Source of the DNA: Macrolepiota albuminosa
Taxonomy: Eukaryota > Basidiomycota > Agaricomycetes > Agaricales > Agaricaceae
DNA: 64,000 nt
Direction: 5' to 3'
NCBI GenBank assembly: GCA_027475525.1
Contig: JAMWFC010000046.1
Coordinates: 2,294,001-2,358,000, forward strand
Below are positions 12,571 through 24,500 of the stretch, piece after piece; position 1 is the first letter of the stretch; every line of letters begins with the position of its first letter. The notes under the pieces are model-generated. The model worked only from the letters and a program-made list of their open reading frames with translations, searched no databases and was not told the DNA's origin. A program made the position numbers and the translations under genes.

Positions 12571-14521
12571 TCATCTATCAACGTGGACATCCATACTTTT
12601 CCCATTTCCTTTCGTGTCATGTAGTCTTCTTTCCCAGATCTATAAACATACCTCAATAGACCATCTCATAAGTCACGCTGGATACTGCGTACCTGCAGAA
12701 CAGTCTCTCCAAGAAAGATCATTTCTTTCCTGGTTTCTTCCACAATGAGATCTTGAATTAGGAACCATTTCTCTCCTTCCCCACCTCCGCTAGGAGCTCT
12801 GAGGTGAACTTTCCAAACAGTGCTTTCTTTGTCGCGAGTGGTTCCAGCGACAGACTCATGAGTGACATTTGCGATCAGATCATAGAGCGTTGATAGATTG
12901 TCCGGGGGAACGTCAACATCTGAGGCTGCAGTAAGAAATTAATCGACGGATGATAGTCGACCCTACTCACAGCTCCTGAAATCTAGTCCTCGAAGAGGAA
13001 AATTAATAATAGTCGGGTTTTTCTCTTCAACGAAAACGTTTTTGGTAAAGCGCTTAAAGTGGACGATGATATACTGAGGCAATCGTCTGCACTTGAAACG
13101 CCGAAGTTGACCAAGTGATTCCTGAAGATCATGAACGTGACACGTTGAATGAGCTGATAATGATGGGTGCGTACTTGCGTTGTTTTACCGTCATACTTAG
13201 CCAACACCGAGTGGAGACTAACTTGTGGAATGATGTTCTTCTCCACTGCGTCCTGGAACAGAGGCGGAGGGGGAAGATCGAGGGCAAGAAATAGAAACGG
13301 TGACTCCGATGCCTTGATATCTAGCAAGATAACGAATAATAGACAGATGTTCATTATTAAAGAATAGTTGGAGACAAATTCGTACCTCTGTCAATATCAA
13401 ATCGGGGCTTTTCATTTTCGCCTGAATCAGGTCTGATGAGAACCTGCTGAGTTTCTACTCGTAATTCGCCCTGAAAGGTGGAGAAAATAATACCTTCGAA
13501 TCGTAAGTCCCAAAGAGATTTGAATTAAGGAACTACATACTCGAATTTCTCTTTTTGGTACCCCCTAGATCCTTGTGAAGGTGGTTTAATAGCCATCCTA
13601 AGAACTCAACTGGATCACCCTGCTGTTCGAGTCGAAACTTTCCAGCACTCGCCCGATTGACTTCTTGCAAAAATTCGTGAGGACTAACTTGACTCTTGAA
13701 TAAACGAGGATTCCAGACTTTTTTGGCAAGAGCTGCAAAGCGCTTCAAAAGTTCTGGTTCTTTACCCCGAAAATCAGAAAGCAAAAGGAAATCCCGTAAT
13801 GGGCGAACATGCAGAAGGGAATGTATTATAACATTCATGTGATCATTCCTCTTAATATTGTTCAGACCAACATACCCGGGTAGATATGCTTTGGACGCCA
13901 AATCATACGAAGGCTTGGCGAGATGCATCGAAGAGGATAAAGCGGCAACAGTGTTTCGCGTGAAGACTGGAGCTAGGACATAAGAAATATCTTCCAGAGA
14001 GGGATCAGATACATGATAACCATCGGGCAGTACGTAAACCTATTATTCAACTCAGTCAGAGATTACATAGGCAAGACAGACTACCTTGGTAGTTTCGAGA
14101 TTGATGAATACATGATGGTCTTCATGGATGGAATGGGCGTATGCATATGATTTACGTCCTCGGCCTTGAAAATATTTTCCACAGACGAGACAACCATATA
14201 TGTTGACGTTGGAGAGGGAGACAGAACAGACTTTTTCGAAGTCAAAATCCAATATAGCACGATTGATCTGGACAAACAATGAGGGAGATCCTGGACACGA
14301 AGAGACACGTAGCTTACCGTGTCAAGATAGAGATCAGACGACCGAATCTCCTCTTTCTGTACAAATTCCTCTTCTTGGTCTTCGTAATCCTCCTGTGATG
14401 TCTGAACCGTAGTGTCTTCAGGGTGTTCTAGCGTGACCTTCACTCTCTTGTTGGGCCTTTCGGTTTCGGAAATTTCATTCAGATCTTCAGCAATAACGTC
14501 GTCCGCCCGTTTCTGTTGCAT
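12571..14521 (-). CDS. SAD1: Tri-snRNP-associated SAD1/USP39 splicing factor (inactive ubiquitin hydrolase fold)
   Basis: U4/U6.U5 tri-snRNP assembly factor acting in pre-mRNA splicing in the nucleus. It starts at ATG 14521 with an acidic N-terminal region (EDYEDQEEEFVQ). Next comes a zinc-finger ubiquitin-binding (ZnF-UBP) module with VNIYGCLVCGKYFQGRGR and the His-rich HSIHEDHHVFINL, then a USP fold. In active USPs the Cys box reads GLxNLGNTCYMNS; here it is GLNNIKRNDHMNVIIHSL, so the catalytic Cys is replaced, as in human USP39. Later blocks are QQGDPVEFLGWLLNHLHKDL and LPQYIIVHFKRFTKN. After several short introns the C-terminus is EMIFLGETVLQIWERR and ends at TGA 12571-12573. About seven exons can be traced in phase, so the gene looks intact. 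It diverges from RSM22 across about 170 bp. Confidence 0.93.
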
Positions 14522-14695
14522 ACTTTGTTGCACACTTTGGTGGATGCAGAAGGGGAATTCAAAATGGGGACATCATTGATTATATAATTAAAAGCCTGCA
14601 AACAAATTGAAGGACTGTCCTTGAGCTTGAACATTGAACCGTCGCGACTCTAGTGCACATCGTAGGATCTCGTTAGAGCCGAACGTTAAGGCCTT

Positions 14696-16909
14696 ATGAT
14701 TTTAGCTCGTGTAGGGCGGCGAAGCCTTAGTCATATCCTTCGCCCCTCTTGCTCATGCGCGCATTCGAGGACTCTCACTAGTCAACTGAATCCTCCACTT
14801 AGACTCGATTCCACTTTCCAGACGGTGCTTCAGGAGAGTGACATGTCGTTACGGAATGGGAAAGTAGGAAAAAGTGTTGAAGAACTTGTGGTCGTCTCTG
14901 AAAACGGACACTTCGAGTCCGGCGATGATGACGAACCACTTAATAATGATATGGATCGTAAGTCTCCAGCTGCGCGGTATGGAAGCAGGCAGATTGGTGC
15001 GGTCATTTTGCCCAATCAACTTCAAAATGCTATCAATGCATTAATTTCCGGTGAGTACTTTTTTCGACCTCTTGATAGTGGTACATACTTATTCAGGCTA
15101 TAGATTCCGACAAAGCACAGCTCCACAGTGATGCGAAACGACTATTCTTTGAAGAAGAGGATAAAGATGCTCAAGGCGTGTGGACGACACAATACAGCGA
15201 GGATTACCGCTCTCAGAAGCAAGCGTCTCGTCACTCGGATCGTGATGGCACGGCGTTTGCAACGGTTGCTTTGCCCGCCCATTACTCCGCAGTTTTGTCT
15301 GTCCTTGATCATGTAAAACGGAGATTAGAGCCTTCGTGGAAAGTTGAACGCATCATTGATTGGGGTGCCGGAACAGGCAGCGGGCTCTGGTTCTGTCTAT
15401 GTCCAACTTGCAGTGGTGTTTCTCACTGTCTAATCTATTTTTTCCAGGGCTGCCCTTCATACCTTTCAATCTTCACAGAAACTGGAAGGGACGAATAGCT
15501 TGGAAGGTAAAATCGTGGCTAACTCGTCCATTGTGGACTATCTCGGGATAGATAAACGAGAAGGATTGGTCACCATAGCAAAGCGTTTGTTTGAGGGTAT
15601 GTCTATGTCTGCTTGTCTCGTATTCGATCAGATTAAGCGGTCCATTGTGCGCAGGTATCGACGTCGGTAATCTAAGTCTTCGCTGGCACAAGTCCTTCAA
15701 GGAAGAGGACCAAGTCCCTCGATCTCAAGGCCACGACACGATTGCATTATCTGCCTTCATGCTCACATCTTTACCGACTGCTCAACATCGAAAAGCTCTT
15801 GTCAAGGAAATGTGGGAAAGTGGAGCTCATCTTATGGTGGGAGAATTTCGTAGAAAATTCACCAAAACTACGACAGCGTTTGAAATATTATTCAGGTGCT
15901 CATCGATCATAGCAATAATGTTGGATTTGAGGCAATCGCCAAATCCAGGGAATACTTGTTAAGTTTGGGTCGTAAGGAATTGAAGGACATCACTACGGAG
16001 GAATGGCCCATTCGTGGATCACATGTTGTTGCACCGGTTAGTTGATCAGGATTCAACTTTGAAATCTGACTTTACCTGCCTCCAACAGTGTCCTCACGAC
16101 GGTGTATGCCCTCTATACCATCCAGGATCGACTCGCCTTGTATGCGGATTTTCGCAACGTATTCAACGACCATCCTTCGTCCGAAGAACGAAGCATTCTG
16201 GTGTTGGGCATGAGGACATCGATTACTCATACGTGGTAATTAGGAGAGGCCAAAGACCGCTCCCATCGATTAGGAGTGTTGGGAGAATTGGAGAGGTCGG
16301 TAGACGAGCGTTGGAGAAAGAAGCTTTATCATCAGCAACAGTCAAAGAACTGCAATTAGATTCAGAACACGAACCGACCGCAGATGAACCGCATGTGATA
16401 GCGACGAACGAATTGAAATCCGAGACAGAAAATATACCTCTAACTGCAGGAGAATTGGAAGAAGCATTGAGGCTCGAGTCATACCATTGGCCACGCCTCG
16501 TTTTCACTCCTTTGAAGAACAGCGGTCATATTATCCTGGATAGTTGTAGTCCCGAAGGTACGTCTGATTATGCGATGATCTTGAATTTAGCATTGACACA
16601 TTAACTAAAGCTAAAATCTTGCGCATGACGATCCCCAAATCTCAAGGGAAGCAAGCTTTCTACGATGCAAGAAAAGCAAGCTGGGGAGACTTATTCCCAC
16701 ATCCACCGAAAAATCCTCCTCAAGATTACTATCAGCCCACACGAGCTAAACGTAAAGGTGGAACCACAGCCGTTAGAGGTGCAGACATTGGAAAACGTAA
16801 ACAGAACAAGAACCACGTCAGCTATGAAGCGTTGTCAAAAGGCCTGAAAGAAGCCAGGGAAAAGTCAAGTAGACATCGAGTTCCCAAATTATCAAATGAA
16901 GAATTTTAA
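14696..16909 (+). CDS. RSM22: Mitochondrial ribosome assembly methyltransferase-like protein RSM22/METTL17
   Basis: Rsm22 family protein needed for small mitoribosomal subunit assembly. ATG 14696 opens an arginine/serine-rich presequence (MILARVGRRSLSHILRP) suited to mitochondrial import. The methyltransferase core has the SAM-binding glycine loop IIDWGAGTGSGLW (about 15355-15390), preceded by ALPAHYSAVLSVLDHV. After further exons comes the Cys motif CPHDGVCPL, with another Cys in LVCGF; in METTL17 these cysteines bind an Fe-S cluster. Introns can be followed in phase at about 15050, 15392, 15598, 15837, 16037 and 16557; the one before CPHDGVC is gttagt...caacag. The basic C-terminus ends PKLSNEEF at 16909. 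It converges with the mitochondrial uL1m gene, leaving only 94 bp between the stops. Confidence 0.92.
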
Positions 16910-17003
16910 TTGAATTCACATGTTGCGCATTTGTCCATCACTCCACTCGCATGCAAAAACCGCTTTGATTAGATTTACCTAAATATCTATTATCTACATG
17001 TAT

Positions 17004-18140
17004 TTAATAGTCTAATATTTGAATGCCAGGCCCTTGCCTCGAGCTCAACAAAACCTTGGAGATGTTCGTGACTGGCCAAAGAAATAGGCAAAGAGGTGAA
17101 GGAATGGTAATTTGACAGACTTACCAGGTTTAGCACCTGAGCTCTTCAACTTCCGGCTATCTTCCGCTTCCTTGGTATTCCCGGTAACCCTCTTGACAGA
17201 AGCCATGAAGTGACGGATATTCTTCATCATGTCTTCGATGGGAAAATGCATCTGTAAATTGAGTCAGTCTGAACCACCTTCCAGGTTTGAAGTAGATCAC
17301 ACCATGGCTATCGGCATGTGAATGTTACCAGTTTTATCTGCTCTCCATTCACTTGTTCCGCGTATGCGTTGTAAATATCCGGCGATGTCGTCAGTTACTG
17401 TACCACGTCGCTCTGAAGGCATAAGACCAAGAGGACCCAACACGCGTCCCAGTTTCGGGGTGATAGCTCGTATGAGGTCAGGCGTGCACAGGATGGTTGT
17501 TGCTTTGAAACGGTTGTTGATGACCTGGTTTATTCATCTTTAGTATAGTGCAGTGAAAGTCCCAAGGAGGGTAGACGAACGCCGTCTATAAGTTCAGGAC
17601 CACCGACGAAGTGAGCTCCAGCCTTTTTCGCCTCCTCAGCCTGCCGACCTTCCGCGAACACGAGGATTTTATCTTCTGCCATGGCTTTTGCTTCCCGCGG
17701 TAGATTGACACGACCTTTGGGAACGGCTACACCATTTTTTATCTCAGTTTTGACGTAAAGGTCAAGTGTAGAATTCGGAGATGCAACTTCGACAGCCTGT
17801 GCACGATTTCAAGTTTTTTCACAAGAGAAAGAAAGACCGACGCTTACACGCAGAACAGCGATCGCATCCGTGAAGGACAGGAACTCAGAACGGTCAATTT
17901 TCTTGGCAGCTAGTGCAGCTTTTCGCCTAGCTTTTGCCGCTGCAGCTTTTTTCGAAGGGACGCGGATCTTAGGTTGCTTTTGGCGTTTGACCAGAAGAAT
18001 TTGAGTCGTCGTGAATTGGCGTTGAAAGAAGGGATTCTAAGGAGCAATAAGCAGACGTATGAAGATCTTAGAGTCTTTAGTACCGCTCGTCCTAGTGTGG
18101 GTCGCCAACATTGCTGGCATAGAGAAAGGAAGCTAGACAT
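17004..18140 (-). CDS. MRPL1: Mitochondrial large-subunit ribosomal protein uL1m
   Basis: L1 stalk protein of the mitochondrial 54S subunit. ATG 18140 gives MSSFLSLCQQCWRPTLGRA; after a 47-nt intron (gtacta...ccttag) the reading RQFTTTQILLVKRQ completes a mitochondrial targeting segment. The basic linker KKAAAAKARRKAALAAKK leads into the L1 domain: LPREAKAMAEDKILVFAEG, AGAHFVGGPELIDGV, the hallmark LGRVLGPLGLMPSERRGTV, and FPIEDMMKNIRHFMASVKR. The last exon, after acceptor ggccag, ends KVLLSSRQGPGIQILDY with TAA 17004-17006; the SSxQGPGI block is typical of L1. A competing acceptor downstream gives a non-L1 tail and is not preferred. It diverges from mL40 across a 201-bp shared promoter. Confidence 0.93.
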
Positions 18141-18341
18141 GGTCACCAATGGAGGACTCGGAAAGCGTGACCATTCACTCTATTAGATCGTGGGAGTGCT
18201 ATACTAAATTTGGTCAACTTCGCGCTGCTCACGCGAGGCGTGGGAAAATGCCACTGTAAAAAGACTAAAAAACCACAGATTATTTGTTCGTGGGAACGAG
18301 TTGTATATCTGTCTGAAAACTTTTCCAAAGATTCACCAACC
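18141..18341. promoter_or_regulatory. Bidirectional promoter between uL1m and mL40
   Basis: A 201-bp gap separates the start codons of two divergently transcribed mitochondrial large-subunit genes, so it must hold both 5' leaders and promoters. An upstream in-frame extension of mL40 to 18210 exists but would remove the targeting peptide from the N-terminus; ATG 18342 is preferred. No specific factor site was identified. Confidence 0.55.
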
Positions 18342-18905
18342 ATGTCCACCTCGTTACTTGTTCCTTGCAAGACGCGTCTTTCCTTCAGCAATTTACGGAC
18401 TCAAGTACGGGCATATGCTGTCAAACATGAAGCCGTAGGGGACCCAAAGAAAGAGATCATTCGCAAGGTCTTATACCCAAACAACATTCGAAGTCGTCCG
18501 TCACCCACCGGGACTTGGCGTCCGGACGTGGCTAGGGCCCTTCAATTCGCGATTCCATCGGTACAAGCCCATAATACGATAGAGCGGGCGTGGCTTCTTC
18601 ATAAAAGACACATACGAAAGATGCGCGAAGCAGAGTTGGAGAGAAAGTTTGAAAGCATGCAGAGGGCGATGGAAGAGCTTCGGAGAGTGGATGACAGGCT
18701 CTATATGGAAGCAAATAAGCAGGAGGATCCAAGGGCTAGGAGTGAAGCTGAGCGGGAAGTGGCGAAGCAATTAAAGACTACAGAAATTCGAACACTGGAA
18801 GCTAGGATACGCGGGCTTTTCCCTCGTGAATTACGAGTACCCACGGACACGCCACCACACTCGGGATGGAATTATGAGTGGAAACCTTTCCCTCGTCCTC
18901 TATAG
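18342..18905 (+). CDS. MRPL40: Mitochondrial large-subunit ribosomal protein mL40
   Basis: Single-exon gene of 187 residues, the fungal mL40 (yeast MRPL28, human MRPL40). The preferred start is ATG 18342 (MSTSLLVPCKTRLSFSNLRT), which gives an amphipathic, positively charged import signal. The conserved block LYPNNIRSRPSPTGTWRPDV is followed by AHNTIERAWLLHKRHIRKM, the family hallmark, and then a long charged helix (ELERKFESMQRAMEELRRVD). The product ends EWKPFPRPL at TAG 18903-18905. It is divergent from uL1m and convergent with CSN2, with stops 148 bp apart. Confidence 0.9.
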   Translation: MSTSLLVPCKTRLSFSNLRTQVRAYAVKHEAVGDPKKEIIRKVLYPNNIRSRPSPTGTWRPDVARALQFAIPSVQAHNTIERAWLLHKRHIRKMREAELERKFESMQRAMEELRRVDDRLYMEANKQEDPRARSEAEREVAKQLKTTEIRTLEARIRGLFPRELRVPTDTPPHSGWNYEWKPFPRPL

Positions 18906-19053
18906 TACCTACATTGGTAAGCTCTACGAGAACTCCCTTGACTCAAATGACATCGAACTGTGTAGGTTTGTAAATGCTACACCATTTTGTTTGGTTATTC
19001 GGCGGACGTTTGAAACGGTGTGGGTTCAAATAAGACAGAAGTACAAGGGGAAT

Positions 19054-21073
19054 TTAATGATCTCTAATTGGAACGATAAAGCTCTCACTCATCATCGGGT
19101 CAACGACACGATTACTTGATGTCTTGCTCACGACTGCGCCATGGATACCCTCGAGGGCTTCCGTCCATTTGTTTAACGCTGCGTAGCGTTTCTTCTCGAG
19201 ACTTTGCCTGTGGAGAAAAAAATACAGTTAACGAACGCATGCCGTTCTAACTTAGAATACTTACTTGCGATCTAGTTCGAGCCTCATTCCTACCTGGTCG
19301 ATACGGCCCTCCACCTTCCCTTCTAGAATCAGGCCGACAAGCAGTTCCTCAACTTCCTCGATTTCAACATTGAGTTGCTGGAAACTGAACGTCAGGAACC
19401 TGACAATATACTACATCAAACTTCATCACACCTTTCCTAGGAAAGAAAGCTCGAGTCGGGTGTAAGGCTTGATCAGATCAATGAGGTACTGTGTGCGTAG
19501 GCTGCGAAGTAATTCGCCGATGTATGCACGAATAAAAGGGTCATCCATGATGGTCGAGCGATTATCTGGACCTTTTTAATGAGAATCTTAGTCTGAAGCT
19601 CAGAACGATTACATGCCTTTGAGAATTTTTTCAGCAGAATGAACTTCTCGACGTTGGTACGCATCTACGAGGTCCGTCATTGCCTTGATTTGAGGGTCTG
19701 TCTTATACCTGAGGGGTGGCAGAACTCATTCGCGTCGCGTGTTATGCTTGTCTTGTGATCAACTTACGGCTTTGTTTCTTGACTGTCGAAAGGATTGACT
19801 TCACTACCCGTCAACATGTTCGCCAGCACCAGATACTTGAGAACCTGAATTCTTTGCGGAGACCCAGCCTCGTCATAATTCCGGAAAGATTCAAAAAAAT
19901 CTTCGCTAGCACGTCTCCATTGACCTGGTTAAATTTAAAAAGCGGGTCTGAAGCGTGTATAAAGGAATGAGTAAGCAATCAGTCACTCACGTTCGCCCAT
20001 CCACATTTTCCCTCCACACTCTTTGATAACACCCATGATACGAGGATGAGGAATTGCAGAACGAACATCGTTTGTGGCGTTGTAGATCTCCTACGAAAGA
20101 TTGCATAACATGAATTGTGGAACGTCGAGGGGACACAGATAACTGAGACCTTGAGCTTCTTAAAATTCTTCGTTTCGTTATACATCTGGATTTCGAGTGC
20201 ATAAATTTCCAGAAGCTGAGTTCCGCGTTGTGACTGATCATCTCCGTCGTTAATGGAACCCGTTGCATTGTGAAGATCCCGAATTAACTAGACCGTGGTT
20301 GAATTACAACATAGACGTCACATAGAACCACGTACTTTGGACAGACGTGCAAACTCCTTCCTGTCTAGCCACAACTTTGCAAGTTTCAAGTTGGTCTTGA
20401 CTGAAAGACGCTATCAAAACCGTCAGACGCTGTCTGTTTTTTTCAATTTTATTGCACACCTCGTTCTTCGCCTCCACTAGAGCTGCCTTGGTAGCTTGAT
20501 AGAACTTCTCCAGGATATCTACCTCTACCATACCGCCCTTGCCTCCCCCAACGTAGTCCAAGATGCCATTGATCGTTTTTTCTGAATAATTGCGTGTTAC
20601 CGCCGACTTGGTGTACGTAAGAAGTTGGATGTATGTTTTCAGAGCATCGTTTGGTCTTCCCAGTGTTAAGTACAGAAGTTTAGTCGATTGTTTGAGTGCT
20701 TTGAAACCCCTGGGAGTATAGATGTACTTTAGTATTGGAATCAGAACACGCAGTTGGGACCCACCATTCACCCTGCTCTTCTTCTTGATCGACGATCGCG
20801 CGAAATTCCTTCAGCGCTTCCTCTGGATTGTCGTCCTTCTTGGCTGTATAACAAATTAAATAGTTAACGCCACCAGATGAAAGAATGATTCCGGACATTT
20901 CGCTTTATAGTACATGTTCTCCACATCTGCACTCCCAGACTCATTCGCGTCTTCATTATCAGAGTAATCAAAGCCGTAGTCCTAGGAGATTGTTCAAAAC
21001 GCTTTGAAAGAATTAACCATGAAACGTACCTCATCATCGCTGCCTTGCATGTAATCGGCATCATCGTCGTCCA
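19054..21073 (-). CDS. CSN2: COP9 signalosome subunit 2
   Basis: CSN2 is the PCI-domain scaffold of the COP9 signalosome, which removes NEDD8 from cullins; in filamentous fungi the complex affects development and light response. ATG 21073 opens an acidic N-terminus ([20 protein letters not shown]). The TPR-like helical region contains [38 protein letters not shown] and [20 protein letters not shown], all typical of CSN2. The C-terminal PCI/winged-helix part reads [20 protein letters not shown] and [18 protein letters not shown]. The last exon encodes [18 protein letters not shown] and ends at TAA 19054-19056. About eight exons are visible and remain in frame. It diverges from FAB1 across 486 bp. 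Confidence 0.93.
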
Positions 21074-21559
21074 TGGTAGTGTCTGACTAAGAATGTAGAT
21101 TGACTGGCCCTAAGAAACTCTGGTTGAGCCCAAAGCCTTGCAGGGGTAGAACCACAAGACTGTACTGAAAATCAAGTGGTTAGCCAATTCTGCAGATTGA
21201 GGCGCTTGTGGCGGGAATGCGAAATGTTTGGTCTGCACGTGACGCGTCTTCGGCTCGAATTTGTTTATATATGTTTGTTCACGCAAAGATGACCTTTATG
21301 TAATTGTATTACACGCTGGAACCTGCATTTACGGAGAGAGCTCAACAGGGTTCACTCATGCAGTGTGTCCATAGTTATTTCAAAACGTAGGTAGATGACA
21401 ATATAGTAACATAGTAACAGTTGTTAAAAGTGTGTTTGGAACACGTGATGTGACGCGACACTTTCTAATGAGGCCTTCCTTTGATGCCACCAATTTCGTA
21501 AGTGACTTGATAAATACGGTCATGCAATACGGTGAAAAGCCATAAGCACACCACTTCAA
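21074..21559. promoter_or_regulatory. Divergent promoter region CSN2 / FAB1
   Basis: 486 bp between the start codons of CSN2 (-) and FAB1 (+), holding both upstream regions. No other gene, repeat or defined regulatory element was identified. Confidence 0.5.
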
Positions 21560-24500
21560 ATGTCGACCACGACTGATTCTTCTCTTTTCAACCCGAATAT
21601 GAGTGGTTATGCATCGAGGTCGAGAAGCAGCGCCAAGCTCATCGACGATGTAACAAGCCTCACTTCATTCAATCCTTTCTCTGAGGAGGACGAGCATGAT
21701 CAATCCTCATATACTCTCGTGACGTCTCTTCTCTCTCGCGTGAAAAATTCTCTAGCTGCACCTCTTTCTTCTACAGCATCCCCCGCACCTGCGAACCCAA
21801 CCGCGCCTCCCAACCAAGGCATAACTCAAGGTGCCACGGAGCATAGAAGACCATCTTACACTGCTCAAATACAGTCGTCGAACTTCTCCAATAGGTCCTC
21901 AGCAGCAGATCGTCTGTATTCGCTCGCTACGGCTCCCGCACAGGTTGCTCCGCCCCTCGTGTCCCTTACCCCAGCACAACCCGAGGTGCCGACTTATAGT
22001 GTTGAATATGACCAGTCCCCTTCTCGTCATGGCTCTTTCTACTCCAAAATAATGGAGACAGGCGAGAGTGTCCCAGTTGGCACCTCCATCCCGGGCTTCC
22101 CAATACCAGATGATACACGCAGTATCAAAACGGCGGCCAGCATTCACAGGTCAGGGTCTGTGTCCAAGGTCATAAGACGAATACGTGGCGAAGGTGTGGA
22201 AGCATCCACCTTTTTCTTACAAGTTGTTCATCGCTGTCTAGGTCTGTCTCGCGATTATTGGATGGACGATGAGAACTGCAAGGAGTGTTATGATTGCAAG
22301 AGTGTCTTCACTACATGGCGACGGAAGCATCACTGTCGCATCTGTGGTGCGCTGTTTGTGAGCTCATGTTCGTACAATGTTGAAAGCTTTATAGGTCAGA
22401 TCTTCTGCTCTCGCTGCGCATCCAACATAATCAAAGGTTCCCGATTCGGACATGACGGCGTGGTTCGTGTATGTAATCTTTGTCTAGAGAAACTTGCCAT
22501 CGTCGACGAAGATGACGACGATGATCGTCGTTCTATTGTGTCCTCCTTCCCTGCCCACCAGCTGGGTCTAGGCCCAGGAGCGCACCCACAGTCGCCCTTT
22601 GCTGCCTCTCAACTCTTTGGCCAGACCGATGAACCGTTTAATCTATTTTCAATAGCAGAAACCAGACGACCGGTAGCGAATTCTGTGTACAGTGGAGATG
22701 AAAATCTGCCCATCACAATCACGCCACGTCTAGGAGAGCTTGATGATGGAATGTGGGAGCCCTTTCAGGATATTCCCGTGCCGTTCAGAAGGGCGCTTTC
22801 CGACGAGGATAAGGATTCAACTAGCTTGCCTGATGGATTTTCTGAGTCTCCAAAAGCTTCAGGGATTAAAACTCCTGTCGATTTTCCTGTTTCTGCGCCT
22901 ATATCTGTACAAGGGCCCATGAGCTCTATACAGTTCCCAATAGTCTCCCCAGATAACGGCATGGATAGTCCTCATCCTCAAAGTCTACTGAGGTCACGAT
23001 TCGACTCCCCTGGTGAATTCGAACAAGCTACTCCATTTATACGAAGTCGAGTGCACAGTCGCCTGGACAGCGTGACCAATGTAGAACCTGGATGGCGAAC
23101 TCGCCGAGAAAGTACAGCGTATGCAAGTTTGATAAATAAGTCTTCTCATCCATTGACTGGGGTTGCTTTCCATAGATATGCGCAAGAACTCAATCTCACC
23201 TCGATGCTTCACTTGAAGGTAATGTTGCGGCAGATGCTTACTAGTGAACAAATTCCTAACGTTAAAGAGTGGGAAGAAACCTTACTCAAGTTGGCTCTCC
23301 GAATTGCTCGTGAACTAACTTTCACGGCATTGCCCCATCGGCAGGGAGAAGATATGGATGTGCGGCGATATGTTAAAATAAAGAAGATTCCCGGAGGCTC
23401 TCCCAAGGATTCAGAGTACGTAGAGGGAGCAGTCATAACAAAGAACGTCGCACATAAGCAAATGTATCGCTCTGTGCGCAACCCTCGCGTAATGCTCGTC
23501 ACTTTCCCTCTTGAATTTCATCGCGTTGAGGGACAATACATGCATTTTGGCCAGATCCTGCGACAGGAGAAGGAATATCTTGGGAACCTTACCACTCGTA
23601 TCGCGACTTTGCATCCACATGTCGTTTTGGTCGAGCAATCCGTATCCAGACTCGCTTTAGATGCGCTCTCGCAACACAACATCGTTGTAGCACGGACCGT
23701 CAAGCCAAGTGCGATTCAGATGATTGCTCGAATGACTCAAGGGGACGTCTTTTCTTCTATGGACAAATTAGCGTTGGAGCCTCGCTTGGGCCATTGTGCC
23801 TGGTTTCGCATACAGACGTATGATCATTCCTTGATTCCTGGCCGTCGAAAGACGTACATGCGCTTTGAAGGCTGCAATCGTGACATGGGCTGCACTATTA
23901 TCCTGCGTGGGGGTGACATTGATACATTGCGTCGGATAAAGAAGGTCACCAGGTTTTTGACTTTTATTGTCAGAAATCTCAAACTAGAGACTCATTTATG
24001 GAAAGATTCTGTCATCACCCTTCCGCCTTTCAATCCTGAGGCAACACCGACAGCTATAAGTGAACGATACGGTCTTTTCAATACCTCCCTCCATTCCTTA
24101 TTCACGATGCCCTCCTTGTCGGCTTCCCGTATGGCCACACCAACCGTAGAATTCAACCAGGAACCGCCCAGAGTGACAATCACGGAAGTCGGTCTGGATA
24201 ACGAGGCTGTCCGTGTTGAGGAGGATGAGCAGATCACTCTTTCAAAACGCATCGACGAGTCCAAGTCGGTCTGGATAACGAGGCTGTCCGTGTTGAGGAG
24301 GATGAGCAGATCACTCTTTCAAAACGCATCGACGAGTCCTGAGGCCTTATGTGAAGACCTTTATATCTGTTTCGGCTACTTTACGCTTTCCTCCTCCATA
24401 TCCCCTCATAAAGATGAAGGAGTTGGACAATCAGCTCATTCGCGACAAACAAGCATGGGAAGACGAAGTCATACGTCGTGAAGAAATGGCTCACTCCTTA

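Noticed and set aside
18210..18341. Upstream start for mL40
   Set aside because: The extension adds 44 unrelated residues before the targeting peptide; ATG 18342 gives a normal mitochondrial presequence.
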